The notes below the pieces were generated by a model. It saw only the letters and a list, made by a program, of their open reading frames with translations. It searched no databases and was not told the DNA's origin. Positions 30,043 through 36,336 of a DNA stretch of 36,336 bases are shown piece after piece. The translations under genes were made by a program, and so were the position numbers. The stretch covers positions 1 through 36,336 of the forward strand of contig JAIRPF010000145.1 of the NCBI GenBank assembly GCA_031257115.1. Reading direction: 5' to 3'. The number at the start of each line of letters is the position of its first letter. Positions within the stretch are counted from its first letter, which is position 1. Origin of the DNA: Accumulibacter sp. (GTDB lineage Bacteria; Pseudomonadota; Gammaproteobacteria; Burkholderiales; Rhodocyclaceae).

Positions 30043-31428
30043 CTATTTCCGAATCACCGTAAGCTGCACCCACAGATCGGGGGGCGCGTCGGGGAGGAAG
30101 AAAGCCACTTCGCCGTGGCGCAGGGCGTTGGCCCACAAGGGATCGTTCGGGTCGATCTGGAAATAGCCCGTGTCCTTGCGCCGGGGCAGGCCCACGGGCG
30201 GCGTCTCGGCGTGGATCAGGCGGATGCCGGGGAGCGCCCGCGCCACGATGCTGGCGATCTCCCGCCCCGGCGCGAGCTTGCCGAACGCGCGCACCTGCTC
30301 CGTGAGCGGTTCCGTCGCCGTCGTCGGGGAGCGCATCAGCAGCCAGTAGCCGTAGGAATTGTTGCAGGCGCTCTGCGGCATCTGCGTCTTCAACATCCCG
30401 TCGCGCGGCTCCAGCACGAAGGCGAAATCCGGGCCGACGACCAGGGAATCGACGAGCCGGGTGACGATGGCGCAGGCGGCGCTGAAACACTCGTGGAGAT
30501 TTTCGTGGTCGTAGGGCGGCAGGGCGCGCTGCCCCTGGCGGGTTTCCCCCACGGGCGAGAGTTCGCGGGAAAACACCGAGAGTTCGCCGACCAGCCGGCA
30601 CAGCGCGACGAACACCGGCCACGGCGGCATGGAGGGCGCGCGCAGGCGCTGTTCGAGTTCCGGGACGTGCCGGGAAATCGCGCCGAGCACGCAGAAGAGG
30701 GCGATGCCGTAGAGCGAGGAGACTTCCGAGGAGGCGGCGTCGCCGCCGACCAACTTGAATTCCTCAAGCTGTCGCGCCCTGGAGAGCAGGATGTCGCGCA
30801 CGTCGCGCAGCATGTTCACGAGCGTATCGACCGCGTGGATATTCACGGTCGGCGGAATGAAATGGCTGTCCAGCCGCACGCGCTCGCCGCTCCTCACGAG
30901 GCGGGCCACGGGGATGCGCAGCAGGCTCTCCCGCATCTCGTCGTCGAAAACGAGGCGCAGGCGGTAGCGCAGGGTCCGCACGTCCGCGAGCACGCCCTTG
31001 CCGTGCAGGTCGGGCGCCGTCTCCGGCGCGAGCGGCGTCGTGAAGCGGTAAACGTCGGGCGCGCTCTCCGGGGCGTCCGTCGGATAAACGTTGTCGCCCT
31101 CTTCCCGGAAGGGCGCGATGCCGACATAGACGCGCAGCGGCGCTTCCGGATTCTGCCAGGCGGCGCGGAAGGGGCGCGGCGCGAGGGTGGCGTTGCCGGG
31201 CCAGGAAACGAGGGTGCCGTCCTGGAGAAGCATTTCGAGTTCCGCGACTTCGCAGATTTCCCCGTCCAGCGCGTCCTCGTTGATCTTCAGCCGGGAGATG
31301 CCCCAGAAATGAGGCTGGGCGAGGGCGGCAACATAGGCGCGCGCCGCAAGCTGCTGCCGCTGCTCGATCTGAAAATGCTGCGGCTGGAGAAAAACGCCCT
31401 GCTCCCAGAAAAGCGGCTTACTTGTCAC
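30043..31428 (-). CDS. tssK: T6SS baseplate subunit TssK
   Basis: A 461-residue baseplate-membrane adaptor. The N-terminal signature is clear (LFWEQGVFLQPQHFQIEQRQ), as are IPVARLVRSGERVRLDSHFI and the C-terminal LPGIRLIHAETPPVGLPRRK, then GYFQID. The start is a GTG at 31428 overlapping the last codons of tssJ by 11 bases, implying coupled translation. Normal length. Confidence 0.93.
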   Translation of the reverse strand: MTSKPLFWEQGVFLQPQHFQIEQRQQLAARAYVAALAQPHFWGISRLKINEDALDGEICEVAELEMLLQDGTLVSWPGNATLAPRPFRAAWQNPEAPLRVYVGIAPFREEGDNVYPTDAPESAPDVYRFTTPLAPETAPDLHGKGVLADVRTLRYRLRLVFDDEMRESLLRIPVARLVRSGERVRLDSHFIPPTVNIHAVDTLVNMLRDVRDILLSRARQLEEFKLVGGDAASSEVSSLYGIALFCVLGAISRHVPELEQRLRAPSMPPWPVFVALCRLVGELSVFSRELSPVGETRQGQRALPPYDHENLHECFSAACAIVTRLVDSLVVGPDFAFVLEPRDGMLKTQMPQSACNNSYGYWLLMRSPTTATEPLTEQVRAFGKLAPGREIASIVARALPGIRLIHAETPPVGLPRRKDTGYFQIDPNDPLWANALRHGEVAFFLPDAPPDLWVQLTVIRK

Positions 31429-32005
31429 GCTCGACTCCCTTTGCGTCGACGGCGGAGGCCGTCAAATTGATGATGATCTCCATGAGGGCCGCACTATGGA
31501 CGGTGGTGCGGAAGAACGGAATATAGCCTTGTTTTTCGCTGTGCAACAGAAACGGAACCACCGCGGCGGAGAGTTCCGGCTTCAAGTGAGCGTATCCCGC
31601 AACGACCGCGAGGTTTTTCGCCCCCTCCGCGCGATCCATGACGACTTCGCGGTATTCCCCCGGCTGCATCCAGAACCGCTTGGCCGCCACCGCGTCGGCG
31701 GCCTCCACGGTACATTCCTGCAAGGCGTCCAGCCCGCCGCTCGTCGCGGCGAGCGCCTTGAAGCGCTTGGTGTCCGCGACCTGGTAGACGCACAGGCTCA
31801 GGCCCAGCGGCGTGCCGTCCATCTCGTTCAGGTCGGAGCGGCTCACGAGGTGCAGGGTCAGTCCGCCGGGTTTTGCCTCCCAGGTGACGTGCGCGGGGTC
31901 TTCCACCGGCAAGGGCGGCGGTACCGTGGGCGGGCGCGTCGCCGGGCCACCGCCGCACGCCGCGAGCAGGCCGCAGAAGAGAACGGCGAAAAGGCCGCGC
32001 GCCAT
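31418..32005 (-). CDS. tssJ: T6SS outer-membrane lipoprotein TssJ
   Basis: A 195-residue lipoprotein with signal ARGLFAVLFCGLLAAC; the lipid-bearing cysteine is Cys17 (LLAAC). The mature part has the transthyretin-like TssJ pattern (LHLVSRSDLNEMDGTPLGLS, LCVYQVADTKRFKAL, MQPGEYREVVMDRAEGAKNL). It anchors the TssM C-terminus at the outer membrane. The ATG at 32005 gives a proper signal peptide; the frame extends to 32050 but that would spoil it. It sits five bases after the DUF4150 gene and overlaps tssK. Confidence 0.88.
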   Translation of the reverse strand: MARGLFAVLFCGLLAACGGGPATRPPTVPPPLPVEDPAHVTWEAKPGGLTLHLVSRSDLNEMDGTPLGLSLCVYQVADTKRFKALAATSGGLDALQECTVEAADAVAAKRFWMQPGEYREVVMDRAEGAKNLAVVAGYAHLKPELSAAVVPFLLHSEKQGYIPFFRTTVHSAALMEIIINLTASAVDAKGVERDK

Positions 32006-32010
32006 CGGAA

Positions 32011-32412
32011 TCACGAAATCATCACCTTGGATTGCCCCGACATGGAACACATGCCGACGGTGTTGCCGTTGTTGTGCTTCGTGTTGACGCCCTGCGAGAC
32101 GGCGGCCTTGCTTTCAAGCTGTACCTTTTGCGACCCCATGATGAACTCGCCCTCGCCCACGAACTTGCCCGACACCACCCCGCCCACGGTGCCCGCCTCG
32201 TCGCCGTTGGAGAGGAGACTTTTCGACTTGACGTTGAGCGCGGGCGCGCCGTCGATGAACACCTTGGAACAGGCCGTGCCGGGATCGACCATGTTGCACT
32301 GGAAGATATTGACGTAGGGAATGGGCACCGGCCCCGCGGGAGGCGCGGGAGTCTTGCAGACGTCCGGGGCCGTGCTCATGCAGGTGCCGCCTTTGAGGGT
32401 CAGGGCGAACAT
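32011..32412 (-). CDS. DUF4150 (PAAR-like) spike-tip protein
   Basis: A 133-residue PAAR-like protein with the family pattern DVCKTPAPPAGPVPIPYVNI, then SKVFIDGAPALNVKSKSLLS, NGDEAGTVGGVVSG and SQGVNTKHNNGNTVGM. DUF4150 proteins form or cap the tip of the T6SS spike and often carry toxin domains; here no toxin extension follows, so it is a bare tip or adaptor. It is linked to DUF3540 and pentapeptide genes, a recurrent effector-loading set. Confidence 0.85.
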   Translation of the reverse strand: MFALTLKGGTCMSTAPDVCKTPAPPAGPVPIPYVNIFQCNMVDPGTACSKVFIDGAPALNVKSKSLLSNGDEAGTVGGVVSGKFVGEGEFIMGSQKVQLESKAAVSQGVNTKHNNGNTVGMCSMSGQSKVMIS

Positions 32413-32415
32413 ATC

Positions 32416-32997
32416 TCACCCCACCTTGATGTGGCTGCCATCGAGATCGAGCAGTTCGCTCGCCCGGATGTCCATGTTTTCCGCCCGCATCCGCGCGCTG
32501 TGGCGGCAATCGAGGCGCAGCCGCCCCACGGAGACTTCCGAAGTCTCCCGCGTTTCCTCGCGGTTCTTGCCGTAGCGGACGTGGCGGCGCAGCGCGGTCT
32601 CCAGCAATTTCCCCGCCCCGCGCCGCAGCACCCCGAAACTCTCCGCCAGCAGCTTGCCGGTGGCAAAAAGCACGCCCGCGCGCAGTTCCAGCACGTCGCC
32701 GGAGAGTTCCAGCCGCCGCGTCCGCATCACCGTATGCGCGGGCAGGGCCAGCCGACCGGGATTCGCGTCGGCGGCGCGCGCGAGGACGGAAAGCACCCAA
32801 ACCTCCTCGCCCGCAAAGGCCAGCAAAACCCGGTCGCCCGCCTCCGGCGCGAGCAGGCAGCCCGCCGCCCGCGTCGCCCGCGCAAGGCCAAAGCGCCCCG
32901 CGACCACGAGCTTGTCCTCGCACGCGATCTGCACCGTCGCGTCCGCGAGGGCGCTTTCGGGCGGCGCGGCGTATTCGTATTCCTTCTGGGTGTTCAT
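32416..32997 (-). CDS. DUF3540 domain protein
   Basis: A 193-residue protein (AGCLLAPEAGDRVLLAFAG, WVLSVLARA, then a repetitive beta region LELSGDVLELRAGVLFATGK and MRAENMDIRASELLDLDGSH) typical of DUF3540. The second half resembles the beta-helical stem of VgrG/gp5-type spikes, and the family occurs with T6SS DUF4150 and pentapeptide genes. A role as spike or cargo adaptor is inferred. It lies three bases upstream of the DUF4150 gene. Confidence 0.8.
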   Translation of the reverse strand: MNTQKEYEYAAPPESALADATVQIACEDKLVVAGRFGLARATRAAGCLLAPEAGDRVLLAFAGEEVWVLSVLARAADANPGRLALPAHTVMRTRRLELSGDVLELRAGVLFATGKLLAESFGVLRRGAGKLLETALRRHVRYGKNREETRETSEVSVGRLRLDCRHSARMRAENMDIRASELLDLDGSHIKVG

Positions 32998-33015
32998 GGC
33001 ATTGACCCTTTATGT

Positions 33016-33993
33016 TCAGGCGGGCGTCGAAAACGTTTCCGCCGCCAGCCGTTCCTCGTCCGTGGGGCGCAAGCCTTCCATCTGGCAATTTTTGAGGCTT
33101 GCGTCGGAAAAGTTCGCATTGTGCCCGTCCGCCAGCCGCAAGTCGACCGTTTGCAGCCGTGCGTGCGGCAGGCGGACGTGGGAAAAATCCGCCATGACCG
33201 CATTGACCTCCTCGAACGTCGCCGCGGACAGATCCGCGCCCGACAGCCCCGCCTTTTGCAGATCGACCCGGACGAACGAAGCCGCGACGAACGCGACCCC
33301 GGAAAGGCTCGCGCCGGAGAGATCGCAATCGGAAAAGGCGGTCCCGGAAAAATCGCCGCCGGAAAAGCCCGCGCGGGGGAACCGGCATTGGGTCGCGCGC
33401 ATCTCGCGGCAATCCGTCTCTTGCACGATCCATTGCGGCAGATCGCAGCGGCGCAGCTCGGCCCCCGCGAGGCGGCCAGCGCGGAAAAAGAAGATTTCGC
33501 CCTTGAGGTCTTCGAGCGTAAGTCCGGAAAAATCGCACCCGACGCAGGCGAGCCGCTCCACCGTGCCGCCGCGAAACCCCATCGACGGACGCACACCGGA
33601 GAGGGTCGCGCTGGAAAGGTCGATGCCCGTCCAGTCGACCTCCGTCATCCGTAATTCCAGCAGGTTCGCGCGGGTAAAAACGGCATTTCGCCAATCGACC
33701 TTTTCCAGCGCGGCGCGATGCCAGAAACTCCCGGCGGCGTCGATCCCCGCGAAGCCGCAGTCCCGGAAAACGCTCTCTTCCAGCGTCGCGTCCCGCAACA
33801 CGGCGGCCTCAAAATCGCAGCCCGAAAAAACGCCGCGGGAAAGGTCGCATTGGGCAAGATTGGCGCGCGAGAAGCGGCATCGCGCAAAGCAGCCGTCCGC
33901 AAGCGAACGGCCTGATAAATCCAGCCCCGAAAAATCCGCGTCGGAAACGCTCGTCCCCGGCGCGAAATCTCGCAGCGTGTCGTCATGGCCCAT
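33016..33993 (-). CDS. Pentapeptide-repeat protein, T6SS-associated
   Basis: A 325-residue protein made almost entirely of pentapeptide repeats of the A(D/N)LxX type (DADFSGLDLSGRSLADG, CRFSRANLAQCDLSRGVFSG, ADLSAATFEEV), expected to fold as a right-handed quadrilateral beta helix. A less regular part occurs around residues 140-200. It is encoded just upstream of DUF3540 in the T6SS operon, where such proteins are thought to help mount cargo on the spike. No enzymatic domain is seen. Confidence 0.85.
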   Translation of the reverse strand: MGHDDTLRDFAPGTSVSDADFSGLDLSGRSLADGCFARCRFSRANLAQCDLSRGVFSGCDFEAAVLRDATLEESVFRDCGFAGIDAAGSFWHRAALEKVDWRNAVFTRANLLELRMTEVDWTGIDLSSATLSGVRPSMGFRGGTVERLACVGCDFSGLTLEDLKGEIFFFRAGRLAGAELRRCDLPQWIVQETDCREMRATQCRFPRAGFSGGDFSGTAFSDCDLSGASLSGVAFVAASFVRVDLQKAGLSGADLSAATFEEVNAVMADFSHVRLPHARLQTVDLRLADGHNANFSDASLKNCQMEGLRPTDEERLAAETFSTPA

Positions 33994-34068
33994 GGTTTTC
34001 TTTCAAATGCCGTGAAACGTAAAACTTTAGGAGCATCCCTGTGCTGGCCGTGCCGGGAAATACGTTTT

Positions 34069-34464
34069 TCATCCCGGCGGCAGGGCAGACAGGTTCAGTT
34101 TGTCGGCTTTGCGCCGCAATGCCTTGTCCAGCGTCAGGAAAGGTTCGCCGTCGGCCTGCGCTATGTTGTGCAGCGCATCGGCGAAATCCATTCCCGCGCG
34201 GTGATAAGCCACGGCCTTGCATGCTGTCCTGGCTTGTTCCAGATGAATGCGTCCGCTGCCATTCATCCATTCCACGAAATCGGCAAATTGTCGGGGTGCG
34301 TAACCGTATCTCGAACGCAACATCCATTCGGTTTCCAATATCACCGTCAGGAATACGCGCCACGGGCGCGTGGCCAGCGCTTCGACCACGGCGCGGTGTT
34401 CCCTGGCGTCGTCCCCCGTCGCCAGCCGCGCCAGTACGTTGGTATCAACCGCTACGGGTTTCAT
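34069..34464 (-). CDS. vapC: PIN-domain toxin, VapC-like
   Basis: A 131-residue PIN-domain ribonuclease. The acidic metal site is visible: Asp7 in AVDTNVLARL, Glu44 in ILETEWMLR, Asp93 and Asp96 in GMDFADALH and Asp113 in LTLDKAL. The ATG at 34464 is chosen because it gives the usual short N-terminus before DTN. It overlaps the antitoxin gene by about 20 bases. The pair splits two pentapeptide genes of the T6SS operon, so it is probably an insertion. Confidence 0.85.
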   Translation of the reverse strand: MKPVAVDTNVLARLATGDDAREHRAVVEALATRPWRVFLTVILETEWMLRSRYGYAPRQFADFVEWMNGSGRIHLEQARTACKAVAYHRAGMDFADALHNIAQADGEPFLTLDKALRRKADKLNLSALPPG

Positions 34465-34675
34465 CGGACAAATCAGCTGGCCGCGACAGTTCCGCGGCGG
34501 AGAGGCGCACACCCTTCGGGTTCAATGGAACCCACGGCGCGCTTTCCGGTTTCAGTACGATGTTTCCGTCGTCGAGCGTGACGTTGAGGCGGCTCCCCGC
34601 CCGCAACCGCAAGGCACCGCGCACGCTGGATGGAATAATCAACTCACCTCGTGTGGAGAGAGTCACGGTCTCCAT
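34445..34675 (-). CDS. vapB: AbrB/SpoVT-type antitoxin, VapB-like
   Basis: A 76-residue protein with a swapped-hairpin AbrB N-terminus (METVTLSTRGELIIPSSVRG, ALRLRAGSRLNVTLDDGNIV). The tail (LSAAELSRPADLSDETRSG) should wrap the toxin. Antitoxin comes first, toxin second, as is usual for vapBC. It should bind its own promoter, in the gap at 34676-34858. Confidence 0.85.
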   Translation of the reverse strand: METVTLSTRGELIIPSSVRGALRLRAGSRLNVTLDDGNIVLKPESAPWVPLNPKGVRLSAAELSRPADLSDETRSG

Positions 34676-34762
34676 GTTTCGCCCCCAGATACTCCTGATG
34701 ACAAGCCGTTTTTCATGATACGGTTTGCCTCATGAAAAATCCAGAACCGGGAAACCGCAGGG

Positions 34763-34816
34763 TATGGTAGGACAAGCGTCCCGCTTGTCAGCAACCGGGA
34801 CGGTTGCTTTACCATA
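34763..34816. repeat. Three-way-junction-like nested inverted repeat
   Basis: An outer pair TATGGTA (34763-34769)/TACCATA (34810-34816) encloses two perfect hairpins: GACAAGCG-TCC-CGCTTGTC (34771-34789) and GCAACCG-GGA-CGGTTGC (34791-34807). All three stems match exactly. It lies in the gap between the second pentapeptide gene and vapB. Whether it acts as DNA (recombination or protein binding) or as RNA is unknown. Confidence 0.7.
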
Positions 34817-34858
34817 GCCCCTCCCCGCGAGGGAGGGACGCTCGATCGCTACGGCACA

Positions 34859-36336
34859 TCACGTTTCACGTGCTGCCAACAGCGTCTTGCCGAGCATCGC
34901 GCCGGACGTTTCGGCGCTTTCCATCGGGACGCGGTAGAGATCGCTCGCGTAGAGGTTGGCTTTGGCGAAGCTCGTGCCCGTCACCGTCGCCTCGCGCAGC
35001 GAGGCCCGCATGAGGTTCGCGCCCGTGAAATCCGCGCCGGTCAGGCGGGCGTGGGAAAAATCCGCGCCGCTCGCGCGCGCCGCTTGCCAGCGACAGGCGG
35101 CAAAATCACAGCCGACGAAACGCCCCCCCTCGGCGCGGCTGCCAGCGAAAACGGCTTCCTTCGCCACGACATCGCGCCAATCCGCGTCCTTCAAGTTTGC
35201 GCCGGTGAAATTGCCGCGTGTCAGCTCGCTGCCGCCCATCAGCGTCGCCTGCGTCAAGTCCGCGCCGGAAAAATCGGCACCCGTCAGGTTTACCTTGTTC
35301 GCCACCGAACGCGGCAGGCGAGCGTCGGAAAAACGGGCTTCGGCAAAATCGCTGTCTTGGAACGAGGCGTCGGAAAAATCCGCTTCGCCGACGTTGACTC
35401 CGCGCGCCGCCACGCGGCGAATCCCCGCGTGGTCGAAATTCGCGCCGACGAGCTTTGCGCCGTCGAGCTTCGCGCCGTCGAATTCCGCCGCTCTCGCATC
35501 GAGACCCGCGGCCCGCGCATCCCGCAAATCGCTGCCGATGAAGCGGGCGCTTCCCGCCGACGCACCTTGCATCGACGCGCCGGACAGGATCGTTTCGGCG
35601 AAAGAACTGTTATCGAGCGCTGCGCGGTCGAAATTGGCCCCGGCGCAGTCGGCGCGGTCAAAGTCGGTGTTTTGCAGGCTCGCGCCGGAAAAGTTTGCTC
35701 CGGCAAGTTTGGCGTCGTGAAAAATCGCGCCATCGAGCTTTTGCCCGGAAAAATCCCGTCCGGCCAAATCCTGGTACGAGAAATCGAGATTGGGCGGCGC
35801 TTCGGCGGCCTCGGCGGGCGGAGGCGGCGCGGCAGGATCGGGCGTCGGGGCTACAGCCGCCTTGCCGACCGCTTCCATTCCCTCCGCCGCGTCTTCCCGC
35901 GCGAGACTCGCGGCGGAAGGCGTCCCGGCGGTGGACGGTTTCGGTGCGCTGTCCCGCACCACACCGGACGCCGCGACTGGCGCGGGCGCTTCCAGTTCGA
36001 TGCCCGCTTCGGCGGCGACTTTCTCCATGTTGGTGACGACCGAGGTCATCGAACCGGGCGCGAAGCCCATTTCCTTTTCCAGCCCGCCCATGTAGGTTTT
36101 CACTTCCGCGAGCGAGTTGAATTGCGGTTCCTTTTCCAGTTCGCGGGAAAGGAAGAGCGCCTTTTCGGGGGCGATCCCCGCCTTGACCAGGGTTCCTTCC
36201 AGCGTCGGCGTGGGACCCGCGAGTTGCGCGAGTTTTTCCTCGCCCGCCGGCCCTTGCAGTTGCAGGAGCGTCGTTTGCATCCGGCGCACGTCGTCGGAGA
36301 GCGGCAGGTGGCGCTCGAAATCGGCCTGGTATTGGG
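34859..36336 (-). CDS. Pentapeptide-repeat protein, T6SS-associated, 5' end outside window
   Basis: The frame is open to the window edge, so the start lies beyond it. The visible ~490 residues begin with an N-terminal helical part (QADFERHLPLSDD, then LEKEMGFAPGSMTSVVTNME) and an Ala/Pro-rich linker. About 300 residues of pentapeptide repeats follow (FSYQDLAGRDFSGQKLDG, AKLAGANFSGASLQNTDFDR, ADFTGANLMRASLREA). In T6SS loci such proteins often have an N-terminal DUF2169 domain, which would lie outside the window. It is the most upstream visible gene of the T6SS operon and is separated from the second pentapeptide gene by the VapBC-like insertion. Confidence 0.82.
   Translation of the reverse strand, partial: QYQADFERHLPLSDDVRRMQTTLLQLQGPAGEEKLAQLAGPTPTLEGTLVKAGIAPEKALFLSRELEKEPQFNSLAEVKTYMGGLEKEMGFAPGSMTSVVTNMEKVAAEAGIELEAPAPVAASGVVRDSAPKPSTAGTPSAASLAREDAAEGMEAVGKAAVAPTPDPAAPPPPAEAAEAPPNLDFSYQDLAGRDFSGQKLDGAIFHDAKLAGANFSGASLQNTDFDRADCAGANFDRAALDNSSFAETILSGASMQGASAGSARFIGSDLRDARAAGLDARAAEFDGAKLDGAKLVGANFDHAGIRRVAARGVNVGEADFSDASFQDSDFAEARFSDARLPRSVANKVNLTGADFSGADLTQATLMGGSELTRGNFTGANLKDADWRDVVAKEAVFAGSRAEGGRFVGCDFAACRWQAARASGADFSHARLTGADFTGANLMRASLREATVTGTSFAKANLYASDLYRVPMESAETSGAMLGKTLLAARET

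Noticed and set aside
32032..33654. Long plus-strand frame over the DUF4150, DUF3540 and pentapeptide genes
   Set aside because: Antisense shadow; the minus strand carries coherent family motifs and a tight operon.

Overview
The window looks like a chromosomal stretch of a GC-rich betaproteobacterium. The holB-pilZ-tatD-ankyrin block is typical of that class, perhaps Rhodocyclales or relatives, but this is a judgement from gene order and not a database result. Conserved housekeeping genes are interleaved with accessory DNA of several origins.

Layout. (1) 126-733: a HicA/HicB toxin-antitoxin pair. (2) 873-4189: a compact patch of Mu/P2-like tail-gene remnants. Four diverged, truncated copies of one locus (tail assembly chaperone, GpE-like overlap product, start of the tape measure gene) lie in both orientations. 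In every copy a small membrane-protein ORF lies antisense in the gap before the tape measure gene. Its start codon overlaps the tape measure start codon in a shared CATG, and in two copies its stop overlaps the GpE-like stop in a shared CTAA. This is the most unusual thing in the window. (3) 4335-7215: holB, pilZ, tatD and an exported ankyrin-repeat protein, tightly overlapping. (4) 7216-8512: repeats plus a decayed two-gene minus-strand cassette, one gene of which resembles the start of a lipase-like effector. (5) 8513-15637: a metabolic region with a Tat-exported HD-domain protein, an enoyl-CoA hydratase, a family I CoA-transferase, a LacI-type regulator and a succinate dehydrogenase/fumarate reductase-like flavoprotein. 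Tandem TGAACCGGTTCA palindromes before the hydratase and a near-identical site before the flavoprotein suggest one LacI regulon. (6) 15638-23404: a degraded integrative conjugative element (ICE) with a P4-type integrase, PFL_4669-family protein, DUF3158 protein, a frameshifted DNA methyltransferase, a frameshifted ssb, an HU-like remnant, a DUF3742 protein and a dead IS3-family transposase. (7) 23467-36336: a minus-strand type VI secretion (T6SS) operon, running from a pentapeptide-repeat protein cut by the window edge through DUF3540, DUF4150 (PAAR-like), tssJ, tssK, tssL, tssM, an unnamed membrane protein and tssE to tssC. A VapBC-like pair interrupts it.

How the parts work together. The CoA-transferase would activate an organic acid, the hydratase would act on the enoyl-CoA, and the flavoprotein could reduce or oxidise the carbon skeleton. 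The substrate cannot be read from the sequence. The T6SS operon supplies the membrane complex (TssJLM), the baseplate proteins TssK and TssE, one sheath subunit (TssC) and spike or cargo adaptors. TssB, Hcp, ClpV, TssF, TssG and VgrG are not in the window. The operon ends next to a truncated ORF and the ICE/IS debris.

No tRNA, rRNA or CRISPR array was found.
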